A stretch of 64,000 bases of DNA from CATQHP01 sp965205595 (lineage in GTDB: Bacteria > Acidobacteriota > Terriglobia > Bryobacterales > UBA6623): NCBI GenBank assembly GCA_965205595.1, contig CBDBHI010000018.1, positions 124,001 to 188,000 of the forward strand, given 5' to 3'. The notes below the pieces were generated by a model that saw only the letters and a program-made list of their open reading frames with translations, did no database searches and was not told where the DNA came from. The translations under genes were made by a program, and so were the position numbers. Positions 54,870 to 63,714 of the stretch are shown in pieces; positions within the stretch are counted from its first letter, which is position 1, and each line of letters begins with the position of its first letter.

Positions 54870-55301
54870 TCAATCGAACAGAAAACGCGCACGGAGATCG
54901 GGAGCCATCACCGGGCAGGCGTCGGTCGGCCGGGCAAACAGGCTTGCCCGGACCGAGGCCACGAATCGGTAGCCGGTGTTGCGAATCGGGCGCGGGACCG
55001 CTCTGAGCAGCGTCGCAACCAGACCCCAAACTCCACCAAGCTGACGCAGTATTTCGACAATCGCGTCTGACTGCGTTACCGTGCGCTGATCCGTCGTGCG
55101 GACAACCACACTATCGGGAATCCACGAGCGCTCGGCGGCGGGAATCATGCGCTCAAAGGCGGGACTACAGAGAGGAGCAAAGCGAAATATCGCGGCTTCG
55201 TCGTGAGCTAGCACGAAGCGGACCGTGCCGTGACAGAGCCCGCAATCGCCATCGTAAAAAACGACCGGCAACGGCCACTCAGCACTGTGCGGCCCAGGCA
55301 T
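54870..55301 (-). CDS. DUF393/DCC family thiol-disulfide oxidoreductase-like protein
   Basis: A 143-aa thioredoxin-fold-like protein with the DCC signature VVFYDGDCGLCHGTVRFVL near the N-terminus. The CGLC pair is the likely redox centre. The start was set at ATG 55301 because the upstream part of the open frame overlaps the next gene and lacks family residues. It lies 44 bp after the Gfo/Idh gene stop, on the same strand. Confidence 0.85.
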   Translation of the reverse strand: MPGPHSAEWPLPVVFYDGDCGLCHGTVRFVLAHDEAAIFRFAPLCSPAFERMIPAAERSWIPDSVVVRTTDQRTVTQSDAIVEILRQLGGVWGLVATLLRAVPRPIRNTGYRFVASVRASLFARPTDACPVMAPDLRARFLFD

Positions 55302-55345
55302 TGTCGTCTCAGTTTTAGTATAAGACCTCGCTGAATACTCGAGGT

Positions 55346-56365
55346 CTATAAGCGCACAACCTGGCCCGCCGCGGCCGATTCGTAGACTGCGTCCACGACC
55401 GCGAGAGTCTTCAAGTAGTCCTCGCCCGTGCTCTCGAAGGGTTCTCCGCCAACCAGGCAATCCACGAAATTCCGCTGTAAAGCGTAGACGCAATCTCCTG
55501 CAAAATTGCGATTTTCTCGAACGTACGCCACATCTGTAGGCTCTTGCCCCAGTAGTTTGACGGTTAAGTTTGATTCCGTATCAAGCGTAAGGTGCCCACC
55601 GCCGGCGTCAACTCGCAGGTCGCCAAACGTGTAACGAGGTGTCGCTGACTCGCCTTCGTTATAGCGATTGGCGTCAAAAATCGCCGTGGCTCCGCTCTCA
55701 AACTTCAGAAACACTTGACCGGCGTCTTCACCCTGAATAACCGAGTTTAACCGGCGCAAATTCGCATACACCTCGCGAATTTCACCCAATAAATATCGAA
55801 ATGTGTCAACAAAATGAACCCCTGTCTCATAGATCAACAGCTTCGGGTAGTCACGAAAGAATGGTTGGAGAGGAATGTAGGCGTCTTGGCCCCAGCCGTC
55901 GCCGGTGCGCATCCGAAAATACAAGTGCGTGAACTCGCCGATGTCGCCATCCTGCTGCAATCGCTTAATGCGTCGATACCATGGTTGCCAACGAAAATTT
56001 TCGTGAACCATGAAACGTACGCCTCGCGTCGCCTCGACAATGCGGCGGCTCTCGGCAAGTGTTGGCGCGAGCGGCTTTTGGCAAATGATGTTTACGCCTC
56101 GCTCGGCGGCGTAGCGGCAAATCTCTTCGTGCGTTTCGGGCGGCGTAATAATGTCGACGAAATCCGGCTGTTCGCGGTCGATCATCTCCCGCCAGTCAGC
56201 GTAGTAGCGCTCGATTTCGTAGGCCGCCATCTTTTCGCGGGCCTTGCCCTCGGTTCGATTGTGGATCGCACTGACTGTGACTTCAGGAATGCGCGCCCAC
56301 GCTTCGTACTGAAAGTCGGAAAAATAGCCGGCTCCCACCGCAACGGCCTTGTACCGGGCGCTCAT
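55346..56365 (-). CDS. Gfo/Idh/MocA family oxidoreductase
   Basis: A 339-aa NAD(P)-dependent dehydrogenase-like protein. The Rossmann domain has KAVAVGAGYFSDFQYEAWAR, with VDIITPPETHEEICRYAAER and NIICQKPLAPTLAESRRIV, where EKP is replaced by QKP. The C-terminal domain has FMVHENFRWQPWYRRIKRL and FVDTFRYLLGEI. These enzymes oxidise or epimerise sugars or cyclitols. It is divergent from pcaD and not obviously part of the pca unit. Confidence 0.88.
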   Translation of the reverse strand: MSARYKAVAVGAGYFSDFQYEAWARIPEVTVSAIHNRTEGKAREKMAAYEIERYYADWREMIDREQPDFVDIITPPETHEEICRYAAERGVNIICQKPLAPTLAESRRIVEATRGVRFMVHENFRWQPWYRRIKRLQQDGDIGEFTHLYFRMRTGDGWGQDAYIPLQPFFRDYPKLLIYETGVHFVDTFRYLLGEIREVYANLRRLNSVIQGEDAGQVFLKFESGATAIFDANRYNEGESATPRYTFGDLRVDAGGGHLTLDTESNLTVKLLGQEPTDVAYVRENRNFAGDCVYALQRNFVDCLVGGEPFESTGEDYLKTLAVVDAVYESAAAGQVVRL

Positions 56366-56439
56366 GCCGACACTGTAACGCGCAATCGGCCCATCCCTGC
56401 GATTGCGTACACTGACTAAATTGTCCGCGTTTGACTGAC

Positions 56440-57234
56440 ATGCGATTCGCCCACGCCAACGACGTTGTTCTCAGCTATCGATTGTCTGGGCCAGATGAGG
56501 CTCCGGCGCTCGTATTCTCGAATTCGCTCGGAACCGACTACCGAATCTGGGATGGCGTCGTAGACCAGCTAAACGGCCAATTTCGTACAATTTGTTACGA
56601 CCAGCGCGGGCATGGTCTGTCGAGCGTTCCGCTTGCCCCCTACTCGATCGCTGATCACGCCGCCGATCTAGCAGGCCTGCTTGATGGGCTCGGCGTAGGC
56701 AGCGCGATTATATGCGGTCTGTCGATCGGTGGCATGATCGCGCAGCAACTGGCGGCTGACCGGCCCGACCTCGTACGTGCCTTGATCCTCAGCGACACTG
56801 CCCACGTCATCGGCCCGCGCGACATCTGGGACACCCGAATCAAACAAGTACGCGAAGGCGGTCTCGCGCCACTGGCCGGCTCGGTCCTCGAGCGCTGGTT
56901 TGGTACAACCTACCGTCGCGACCAGCAAGGCCAGTTGGCGGGTTGGGCCAACATGCTGAGCCGTGTTCCGCCAGAGGGCTACGTGGGCTCGTGCGCGGCA
57001 TTGCGCGATGCCGATCTCACTCGATCGACCGAGAAACTGAGAGTCGCAACGATGTGTATCTGCGGTTCCGAGGATGGTCCCACGCCACCAGATCTGGTGC
57101 GTTCGCTTGCCGCGCTGATCCCTGATTCAAGTTTTGAAATGATCGAAGGCGCCGGTCACCTGCCTTGCGTGGAAAATCCGAGCAGATTCGCGTCGTTGAT
57201 CATCGACTTTGTGGAGGCTAACAATCTTGTCTGA
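56440..57234 (+). CDS. pcaD: 3-oxoadipate enol-lactonase
   Basis: It hydrolyses beta-ketoadipate enol-lactone in protocatechuate breakdown. The 264-aa alpha/beta hydrolase shows PALVFSNSLGTDYRIWDGVV, YDQRGHGLSS, CGLSIGGMIAQQLAADRPDL (nucleophile in GLSIGG), ICGSEDGPTP and GAGHLPCVENP. The opening LSYRLSGP also fits the family. ATG 56440 was chosen; a TTG at 56431 is possible. It is the first gene of the pca unit, and its stop overlaps the TTG start of pcaC. Closely related hydrolases exist, so context (pcaC, H, G, B) carries weight. Confidence 0.9.
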   Translation: MRFAHANDVVLSYRLSGPDEAPALVFSNSLGTDYRIWDGVVDQLNGQFRTICYDQRGHGLSSVPLAPYSIADHAADLAGLLDGLGVGSAIICGLSIGGMIAQQLAADRPDLVRALILSDTAHVIGPRDIWDTRIKQVREGGLAPLAGSVLERWFGTTYRRDQQGQLAGWANMLSRVPPEGYVGSCAALRDADLTRSTEKLRVATMCICGSEDGPTPPDLVRSLAALIPDSSFEMIEGAGHLPCVENPSRFASLIIDFVEANNLV

Positions 57235-57628
57235 CCAAAGCTTCGACGCCGGAAAGAAAGTGCGCCGCGAGGTGCTTGGGCGTGCCCATGTTGATCGCGC
57301 CGAGGCCGGCGCGACAGAGTTCGACGAAGCATTCCAGCGCTACATCACCGAGTCCGCCTGGGGCGCTGTGTGGGACCGTCCAAATCTCGACCGCCGCACG
57401 CGCAGCCTGATCACAATCTCGTTACTCGGGGCGCTGGGGCATTACGAAGAATTGAAGATGCACATCCGAGCCTCGCGCAACACCGGGGCGAGTTTGCAAG
57501 AGGTCAGCGAGGCATTGTTGCACGTCGCAGTCGATGCGGGAGTCCCGGCCGCTAACCGGGCGTTCGCCGCGGCCAAGGAAGTCTACGAAGAGCTCGGGCT
57601 CATTAACCCCGCCGGCGGCGCCGAATGA
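57227..57628 (+). CDS. pcaC: 4-carboxymuconolactone decarboxylase
   Basis: It decarboxylates gamma-carboxymuconolactone to the enol-lactone. The 133-aa CMD-family protein begins SDQSFDAGKKVRREVLGRAH and has RRTRSLITISLLGALGHYEE, KMHIRASRNTGASLQEVSEA and a helical end. TTG 57227 gives the normal family N-terminus and overlaps the pcaD stop by 8 bp. Its stop overlaps the pcaH start (ATGA). Confidence 0.93.
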   Translation: MSDQSFDAGKKVRREVLGRAHVDRAEAGATEFDEAFQRYITESAWGAVWDRPNLDRRTRSLITISLLGALGHYEELKMHIRASRNTGASLQEVSEALLHVAVDAGVPAANRAFAAAKEVYEELGLINPAGGAE

Positions 57629-58335
57629 ATGACGCCAAGAAAATGGGTCCCCGTGACTGGTCAAGCCACCCTCGATACTTGTACCTACCTTACAGCTCGA
57701 CCAAGTCGCGCGCCCCAAGCAAGCCGCTGGTCCCTCTACAGCAGACACTCTCGGAATTAACCGGCCCGGTTTTTGGACACGAGTCCATCGGCGCTCTCGA
57801 CAACGACCTGACGAAGAACGCCGTCAAAGATGGCCAAGTACTAGGCGAGCGAATCACAGTCAGTGGGCGCCTCCTTGATGAGAGTGGCAGCCCTGTTCGC
57901 GACAGCCTGATCGAGATTTGGCAGACCAACGCGGCGGGCCGCTACATCCACGTCAACGATGTGCATGACGCGCCGCTCGACCCGAACTTTCACGGCGCCG
58001 GCCGCACGATCACAAACGAAAACGGCGAGTATACGTTTACGACGATTCGACCCGGAGCGTACCCCTGGCGAAATCATGCGAATGCCTGGCGCCCGGCGCA
58101 TATACACTTCTCGCTGTTTGGCGCGGCGTTTGTCACCCGCCTCGTGACGCACATGTATTTTCCCGGAGACCCGTTGCTTGCCGCTGATCCAGTGCTGTAT
58201 TGCGTGCCTGACGAAGCCGCTAGGCAGCGCCTCGTTGCTACGTTTTCTATAGAGCGAACCCAGCCCGACTGGGCGCTGGGTTACGAGTTCGATATCGTCC
58301 TCCGCGGGCACCAGGCCACGCCCATGGAAACCTAG
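57625..58335 (+). CDS. pcaH: Protocatechuate 3,4-dioxygenase beta subunit
   Basis: The iron-bearing subunit of the intradiol ring-cleavage dioxygenase. The 236-aa protein contains LTGPVFGHESIGALDNDLT, a segment with VSGRLLDESGSPVRDSLIEI, and the ligands: Tyr in AAGRYIHV, Tyr in RPGAYPWRN, and two His in RPAHIHFSLFG. THMYFPGDPLLAADPVL is also typical. The start overlaps pcaC by 4 bp. It needs PcaG, whose gene is disrupted here, to make the active complex. Confidence 0.95.
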   Translation: MNDAKKMGPRDWSSHPRYLYLPYSSTKSRAPSKPLVPLQQTLSELTGPVFGHESIGALDNDLTKNAVKDGQVLGERITVSGRLLDESGSPVRDSLIEIWQTNAAGRYIHVNDVHDAPLDPNFHGAGRTITNENGEYTFTTIRPGAYPWRNHANAWRPAHIHFSLFGAAFVTRLVTHMYFPGDPLLAADPVLYCVPDEAARQRLVATFSIERTQPDWALGYEFDIVLRGHQATPMET

Positions 58336-58345
58336 GGTCAATTCG

Positions 58346-58784
58346 ATGTTGAAGCAATCGCCATCGCAAACCGTCGGTCCATTTTTTTCAATCGCCCTGA
58401 CGCCTGATGACTACGGATTTCCGCCGATAGCCGGCTATCAACTCGTGAGTGAAACGACGCCCGGAGAGCACATTGAGATCGAGGGCCGTCTGTTCGATGG
58501 CCAAGACCAACCCATCCCCGACGCCGTCATCGATCTCTGGCAGGCAGACCACAACGGCACATACTCGACGAAGCCGACCGGCGCGGCTGACTTCACTGGC
58601 TTCGGTCGATGCGCCACCGATCCGCAAGGCCGCTTTCGATTTTTAACTGTGAAACCCGGCTGCGTCGATTCGTCGCAGGCGCCTCACTTGAGCTTCGCGA
58701 TATTCGCTCGCGGCCTGACCAACCATCTGTTCGCGCGTGTGTACTTCGCCGGGGACCCGGCCAACGAAGCCGACCCTGTGCTCT
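58346..58784 (+). pseudogene. pcaG: Protocatechuate 3,4-dioxygenase alpha subunit, N-terminal part, split by an IS
   Basis: It starts LKQSPSQTVGPFFSIALTPD, the standard opening of the alpha subunit, with GRLFDGQDQPIPDAVIDLWQ and the C-terminal LTNHLFARVYFAGDPA. At 58784 the IS copy B follows a GCTCT duplication. Translation would continue eight codons into the IS and stop. The gene resumes at 60394. Loss of the alpha subunit should abolish dioxygenase activity. Confidence 0.93.
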
Positions 58785-59033
58785 CCTCTTTTCCAATTGA
58801 AAGATGAGCCTGAAGGAGAGAGGCGAAGCAGCTGCGGGTTGAGGGGGATTATAGCGTGAGTTGAGGTCGGCGGCTACAGCTATTTGTGGCTTCGTAGGGC
58901 GGGGTGAGGGGGATTGCATAAGGGGGAAGGGGCGGCACCCCAATCCCCCTTTGCAGCCATCCCAGGCGAGACCCCACGGCCGTCTTCGGACGTGGGCCGG
59001 AGGAGCCGACAACGCCTCGGGTCGGGGCGTTGT

Positions 59034-60287
59034 CTAGCGCGTGCGCCAGCAGATCGCGAGGTCTTTGCAGACGCGTTGCAGTTCGTTGCGCTGAGCGTCG
59101 AGTTGCTCGGCAAACTCGGTGTCGGAACAAGTGTCCGCTCGCGCTTGGAGCTTCTTGAGCGAGCGATCCGCGCGCAGGCCGCGCTGCTCGGCGGGCAGGC
59201 TGAGCAGCTTTTCCCACGGCGTGCTCCACTCGGCGTACACCTTGCGCAACTTGCCGCGGCGGTCTCGGCGCTCGCTGGCGAAAGCGCATGGGCGATGAAA
59301 ATTCAAGTACGGGTTGAGCCACTGGCGGTAGAAGGTGTCGATCGCCTGCGTCGCTTCCGAGGGCAAAAACTGGTAGCCCATCCACTTGCGCACCACCGCG
59401 CCGTTCTTGGTTTCGACCAAGGCATTGTCGTTCGAACGGCGCGCGCGAGACTTCGTAAATTCAATTCGCAACTTCTCGAGCAGTTTAGCGGTTTGATGGT
59501 TGACGAATTCGCTGCCATTGTCGGAGTGAAAGCCGCGAACGATAAATGGAAATTGTTCCAAAAGGCCTTCCAGCAAGGGAATGAGGTGATTTTCGTTGAT
59601 GCGTTGGACGCAGCCGACGGCCTGCCACTGCGTCACTTCGTCGACCACGTTGATGCTGTAGGCGCCTTTTTCACCTTCCTGTTCGGGCGAGTGCACGGTG
59701 TCGATGCGCAGGTAGCCCGGACGTCCTCGCGGCTCGGGTTGGCGGCGTTCGCCGATCGCCACGGGTGTCGGTCGAGTCTTGTCGAGATGCAAACTGTGTC
59801 GCCGGTAGACGGCGCGTTTGCGCAAGTTGTAGAGGTGTCCCACCGACAGTTCGGCAAGGCGTTCGAACTCCTTGCGGTTGTAGATTTGGAACTCGCGCTG
59901 GAGAATGCGACGCGTCGCCGGCCCGGAGAGACGTTGCTGTACTTGGTCGACATGCGCCAGGAGAACGATGTCGGCGCGGCTGTACTTGGTGGGGAAGCGG
60001 CGCCTTCGATAGGCTGTCGGCCGAACGCACTTTTCGCGCAAAAACTGCCCGATGAGGCGAGTCAATTGGGCGCGGCTTAAGCCGGTTAGCTTGCTCAGGA
60101 AGCGTCTCAACAATCCTTTAACCGAGCGCTTCTGGTCGGCATAATGATGCCTCTTCAGGACGCCTTCGACGAGCGCGTATTTATCCGCTCGACTTCCGGC
60201 CTGGAACTCGACGGACCCACACCCGTCGAGAAAACTCTCGATCTCATCGAGACTCACTGATTCGGCTTGCTGCACGGCGACTCCCAT
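59034..60287 (-). CDS. Integrase-core (rve) transposase, copy B
   Basis: A 417-aa protein with the same sequence as the copy A transposase: HTH at the N-terminus, DDE residues in RIDTVHSPEQ, FHSDNGSEFVNH and LVETKNG. ATG 60287 to stop 59034 without a break. Probably active. Confidence 0.88.
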   Translation of the reverse strand: MGVAVQQAESVSLDEIESFLDGCGSVEFQAGSRADKYALVEGVLKRHHYADQKRSVKGLLRRFLSKLTGLSRAQLTRLIGQFLREKCVRPTAYRRRRFPTKYSRADIVLLAHVDQVQQRLSGPATRRILQREFQIYNRKEFERLAELSVGHLYNLRKRAVYRRHSLHLDKTRPTPVAIGERRQPEPRGRPGYLRIDTVHSPEQEGEKGAYSINVVDEVTQWQAVGCVQRINENHLIPLLEGLLEQFPFIVRGFHSDNGSEFVNHQTAKLLEKLRIEFTKSRARRSNDNALVETKNGAVVRKWMGYQFLPSEATQAIDTFYRQWLNPYLNFHRPCAFASERRDRRGKLRKVYAEWSTPWEKLLSLPAEQRGLRADRSLKKLQARADTCSDTEFAEQLDAQRNELQRVCKDLAICWRTR

Positions 60288-60334
60288 CGCCCGCAGTTTG
60301 CCTGTTCCTAATCGACCTTGCCCAAATTACCTCC

Positions 60335-60387
60335 AGGCTCATCTTGTGTTGGAATCACCCCTCCCTTCAGGCTCATCTTGTATTGGA
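60335..60387. repeat. Subterminal direct repeats of the IS (copy B)
   Basis: Two 19-bp units at 60335-60353 and 60369-60387, differing at one base, the same as in copy A. They lie at the transposase upstream end. Confidence 0.75.
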
Positions 60388-60393
60388 CAAGAC

Positions 60394-60520
60394 GCTCTTG
60401 AGCGTCGACCCCGCCAGGCGTGAAACACTGATAGCTACGCCGCGCGAATCGTCGCCCGATACCTATCAGATCGATATCCGCCTGCAAGGCGGCGCCGAGA
60501 CTGTTTTCTTCGACGCCTAG
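60394..60520 (+). pseudogene. pcaG: Protocatechuate 3,4-dioxygenase alpha subunit, C-terminal part
   Basis: After the second GCTCT copy the frame reads LLSVDPARRETLIATPRESS and YQIDIRLQGGAETVFFDA, ending at TAG 60518-60520. Joined to the left part with one GCTCT removed it restores ADPVLLSVDPARRETL, the normal alpha-subunit sequence, with no other damage. So the IS is the only lesion, and precise excision would restore the gene. Confidence 0.92.
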
Positions 60521-60572
60521 CCGTGAAACACCTCCCGCAGCGATCTGCCTATGACGCCCATCGGAGCGCCAC

Positions 60573-61880
60573 ATGACGCTGCGGTCCGGCTCGCGTCTGT
60601 TCGATCAGCTTATCTCCGATTCAGCCACGAGCGAATTGTTTACCGACGAAGCTGAGCTCGCGGCAATGTTGCGTTTCGAAACCGCCCTGGCTCGCGCCGA
60701 AGAGCGCTGTGCAGTCATTCCGGCGGGTGCCTCCGCCGCCATCGCGGCTGCCTGCGACACGTTTGCACCCGATTGGGATGCCCTTGGCCGTGGCAGCCGG
60801 CAAGACGGGCATCCAGTGGCGGCACTCGTCAAACAACTACGCGCGGCCGCCGAGTCGCACGGAGATTACATCCATTGGGGAGCAACTGCTCAAGACGTCA
60901 TCGACACGGCGCTGGTGCTTCGCCTGCGCGAGGCGGCTGCGATTCTCGACGGGCGACTGTCGGAAGTCATAGCTGGTCTCTCGCAGCACGCCGAGCAGCA
61001 CAGCGCGACCGCAATGGCCGGTCGCACCCGCTCGCAGCAGGCCGTGCCGATCACGTTTGGCCTGAAGGTCGCCGGATGGATCGCTCCGCTTAAGCGCCAT
61101 CGTCAGCGCCTGGCTGAGCTCCGCCGTCGACTGCTGGTTCTGCAATTCGGGGGAGCTGCCGGAACACTCGCCGCGCTAGGCGACAAAGGCCTCGCCGTAA
61201 GCAAAGTGCTCGCCGAAGAACTTGATCTCGGACTGCCGGCGATGCCCTGGCACACGCAGCGAGACAGCATCGCTGAGTTCGCGTCGTGGCTCTCTCTCGT
61301 CACAACATCACTCGGCAAAGTCGGCCGCGACCTCACGCTACTCGCGCAGTCCGAGATTGCCGAAGTTAGCGACGGCAGCGCGGGTGCGTCGAGCACGATG
61401 CCCCAGAAGTCCAATCCGGTGCTCAGTGAGATCCTGGTGTCAGCCGCAACAGCGAACGCTGCATTGCTTGGCGGCATCCACCAAGCAGCATTGCAGGAAC
61501 ACGAACGCGGCGGCTCCGGCTGGACCGCGGAGTGGCTCACGTTGCCGCAAATGGTGGTTCTCACCGGAACTGCCCTACGGCACGCCGCGGCCATCACTGC
61601 CGCGCTCGATGTTCGTGTCGACGCGATGAAACGCAATCTCGACGCGTCCAACGGATTAGTGCTTGCCGAAGCGGCAACCTTCGCGTTGGCGGCCCACATG
61701 CCGCCCACCGAAGCTCAATCGCTTGTTGCGAATTCGTGCCGAGAAGCGAGGGAATCAAGTCGCGGGTTAATCGATATTCTCGATGCTTTCAGCGACGCCC
61801 CTGTCGACTGGGAGAAGCTCCGCGACCCGGCAAACTACCTCGGCGTCAGCCAAGAATTCATCCGCCGCGTTCTCGAGTAA
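60573..61880 (+). CDS. pcaB: 3-carboxy-cis,cis-muconate cycloisomerase
   Basis: It converts 3-carboxymuconate to gamma-carboxymuconolactone. The 435-aa fumarase/aspartase-fold protein has the signature GASSTMPQKSNPVL at about residues 270-283, GDYIHWGATAQDVIDTALV and GRTRSQQAVPITFGLKVAGW. Its ATG lies 52 bp after the pcaG stop, so it belongs to the same transcript. With pcaD, C and H it completes the protocatechuate branch down to beta-ketoadipate; the IS within pcaG could reduce its transcription. Confidence 0.93.
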   Translation: MTLRSGSRLFDQLISDSATSELFTDEAELAAMLRFETALARAEERCAVIPAGASAAIAAACDTFAPDWDALGRGSRQDGHPVAALVKQLRAAAESHGDYIHWGATAQDVIDTALVLRLREAAAILDGRLSEVIAGLSQHAEQHSATAMAGRTRSQQAVPITFGLKVAGWIAPLKRHRQRLAELRRRLLVLQFGGAAGTLAALGDKGLAVSKVLAEELDLGLPAMPWHTQRDSIAEFASWLSLVTTSLGKVGRDLTLLAQSEIAEVSDGSAGASSTMPQKSNPVLSEILVSAATANAALLGGIHQAALQEHERGGSGWTAEWLTLPQMVVLTGTALRHAAAITAALDVRVDAMKRNLDASNGLVLAEAATFALAAHMPPTEAQSLVANSCREARESSRGLIDILDAFSDAPVDWEKLRDPANYLGVSQEFIRRVLE

Positions 61881-61913
61881 ACTCAGCCCTGGCTGCGCTT
61901 TAATAGAAAGCTT

Positions 61914-62753
61914 ATGAAGTTACTCAGCTTTAGCCGCAACGGCAAAGAAAGCTACGGCTCGCTAGTCAACGGCGGCATCGTCGATCTAGGCGGCGGCCAG
62001 TGGCCTACCCTTGGTGCCGCCCTTCGCGCCGACGCCCTCGACGAACTCCGCAGGCAGACAGCCGGCTCCGGCCCCGACTTTCCACTTGAGGAAGTACAGC
62101 TTTTGCCGCCGATCGCCGATCCCGGACGTATCATCTGCGTTGGGCTTAACTACAAGACTCATATTGAGGAAACCGGCCGCACGCTGCCCGAGTATCCGGT
62201 GCTATTCACCCGTCACCCCGAGTCGCACGTCGGCCACGGCGAAGCCATGATCCGTCCCAAAGCGTCGGATAAATTCGACTTCGAGGGCGAGCTGGCATTC
62301 GTGGTTAGCAAGTCAGGTCGTCACATAGCGAAAGAAGAGGCGCTCGACTATGTGGCCGGGTATAGCTGCTACAACGACGGGTCGATTCGCGATTTTCAGG
62401 CTCATACGCACCAGTTCACACCCGGAAAGAACTTTTGGCGATCAGGCTCGTTCGGCCCATGGCTAGTGACCACCGACGAGATCCCCGACCCCAGCGCCCT
62501 AACTCTCGAAACGCGCCTCAACGGCCAGGTCATGCAGCACGCGCCGACGTCGGACCTGCTCTTCGACGTCCCCTGCCTAATCAACTACCTCTCCACGGTT
62601 GCACCGCTGCGTCCTGGCGATGTCGTATCGACAGGCACCACCGGGGGCGTGGGCAAGGCCCGCAAGCCGCCGGTGTTTATGAAAGCCGGCGACAAGATCG
62701 AGGTTGAGATTTCGGGAATCGGCATCTTAGCCAACCCCATCGAAGACGAGTAG
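61914..62753 (+). CDS. Fumarylacetoacetate hydrolase family protein
   Basis: A 279-aa FAH-domain enzyme. The N-terminal part KLLSFSRNGKESYGSLVNGG is followed by the catalytic domain with GRIICVGLNYKTHIEETGR, FDFEGELAFVVSKSGRHI (metal-binding Glu) and GYSCYNDGSIRDFQAHT (Asn-Asp). STGTTGGVGKARKPPVFMKA and IEVEISGIGILANPI close the fold. Such enzymes cleave C-C bonds in ring-cleavage products or tautomerise them. It follows pcaB by 33 bp on the same strand and fits an aromatic catabolic unit, although it is not part of the classic pca route. Confidence 0.88.
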   Translation: MKLLSFSRNGKESYGSLVNGGIVDLGGGQWPTLGAALRADALDELRRQTAGSGPDFPLEEVQLLPPIADPGRIICVGLNYKTHIEETGRTLPEYPVLFTRHPESHVGHGEAMIRPKASDKFDFEGELAFVVSKSGRHIAKEEALDYVAGYSCYNDGSIRDFQAHTHQFTPGKNFWRSGSFGPWLVTTDEIPDPSALTLETRLNGQVMQHAPTSDLLFDVPCLINYLSTVAPLRPGDVVSTGTTGGVGKARKPPVFMKAGDKIEVEISGIGILANPIEDE

Positions 62754-62785
62754 TAGCCAGCGCCACGCGCCAAGAGCGCGCGCAA

Positions 62786-63625
62786 TCAATTCCGGGGGCT
62801 AATCTTGCGGGCAAACACTTCCATCCCCGACAAGTACCGCTCGCTAACCGCGTACTCGCAGGGCTCAAACCCGCAACCTTCAAGCACGGCGTACAGCCGC
62901 TCTCTAATGAAGTTGTGATAGTGCTCGAGCTCGGACCAGTAAGGATTCTTCCCCTGCCGTTCGAGCACGCGCCAAACGAACGTGTCAGTGTTCGGCATCG
63001 AGACAAACACAAGGCCCCCGTCGGCAAGCAAGCGATGGGCATGAGCCAATCCCTCGGCGGGAAACGGCATGTGCTCCAACACGTCTGCTAGCGAAACAAT
63101 ACTGAACTTTCCGTCGTCGCTGATCTGCGCCAAGTCGGCCTCAACCGCCGCATACCCGTATCCGCGCATGTCTTTGACAACCGCCCCACGAATGTCAAGC
63201 CCCGAAGCCTCGTAGCCGAACTCCTCCGCGGCCGCCAGCAACGCTCCGTTACCGAACCCCACGTCCAGCCATCGCCCTTCCACTCCACCACTCAGAGCTG
63301 CCGCCCGTTGGACAATCCGCGAGCAAACCAAGCGCTGCGGCTGCACATCGTACCCCGGCTGCTGGTGAGCGTTTGCCTTGCGAAACAGCGCGGCCAACGC
63401 GGCCTCACCGAAGTAGCCGCTAGTAAATCGATGTCCGCACTGGCCGCAACTCATCCACTCGATTTTCTTGGGAAGATCATCATTCCACAAAGGGTGGTTG
63501 CTGCAATCGACCTCGCCGACCGTCTTGAAATTCGCCGACCCGCAAAGTGCACAAGCTTCGTAGGGGACACGTGCCGTATCTGCCGGTGTGGTCAGCGCCG
63601 CTAAAGCCATAGCTGCGTAGTCCAT
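62786..63625 (-). CDS. Class I SAM-dependent methyltransferase with N-terminal zinc-finger-like motif
   Basis: A 279-aa protein. The N-terminus has two CxxC pairs (CALCGS and CGQCGHRF), forming a probable zinc ribbon. The methyltransferase domain has GRWLDVGFGNGALLAAAEEF (motif I), ASGLDIRG and VSLADVLEHMPFP. This layout resembles the sugar methyltransferases of the Methyltransf_23 group with an N-terminal zinc-binding part. ATG 63625 is preferred; TTG 63634 is possible. Divergent from the acyl-CoA synthetase gene. Confidence 0.83.
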   Translation of the reverse strand: MDYAAMALAALTTPADTARVPYEACALCGSANFKTVGEVDCSNHPLWNDDLPKKIEWMSCGQCGHRFTSGYFGEAALAALFRKANAHQQPGYDVQPQRLVCSRIVQRAAALSGGVEGRWLDVGFGNGALLAAAEEFGYEASGLDIRGAVVKDMRGYGYAAVEADLAQISDDGKFSIVSLADVLEHMPFPAEGLAHAHRLLADGGLVFVSMPNTDTFVWRVLERQGKNPYWSELEHYHNFIRERLYAVLEGCGFEPCEYAVSERYLSGMEVFARKISPRN

Positions 63626-63714
63626 CGACTGCAAGCTCAGTGTTCGACAGCCCGCCCGCTTCGCCGTTCTGAAACCCTACCTTCGAAAGTGCCAGAATAA
63701 AAGACTTTTCGCAG

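Larger units (their letters stand above)
58785..60393 (-). mobile_element. Insertion sequence, 1609 bp, rve/DDE type, copy B
   Basis: Almost identical to copy A (two silent differences). It is flanked by a perfect 5-bp target duplication, GCTCT at 58780-58784 and at 60394-60398. The inverted ends and subterminal repeats are intact. It splits pcaG. The presence of a clean duplication and only two differences from copy A point to recent movement. Confidence 0.95.

Noticed and set aside
52824..58784. A true composite transposon bounded by the two IS copies
   Set aside because: Copy B has its own target duplication and each copy splits a different gene whose other half lies outside the pair, so the two inserted independently; joint mobilisation remains only a possibility.
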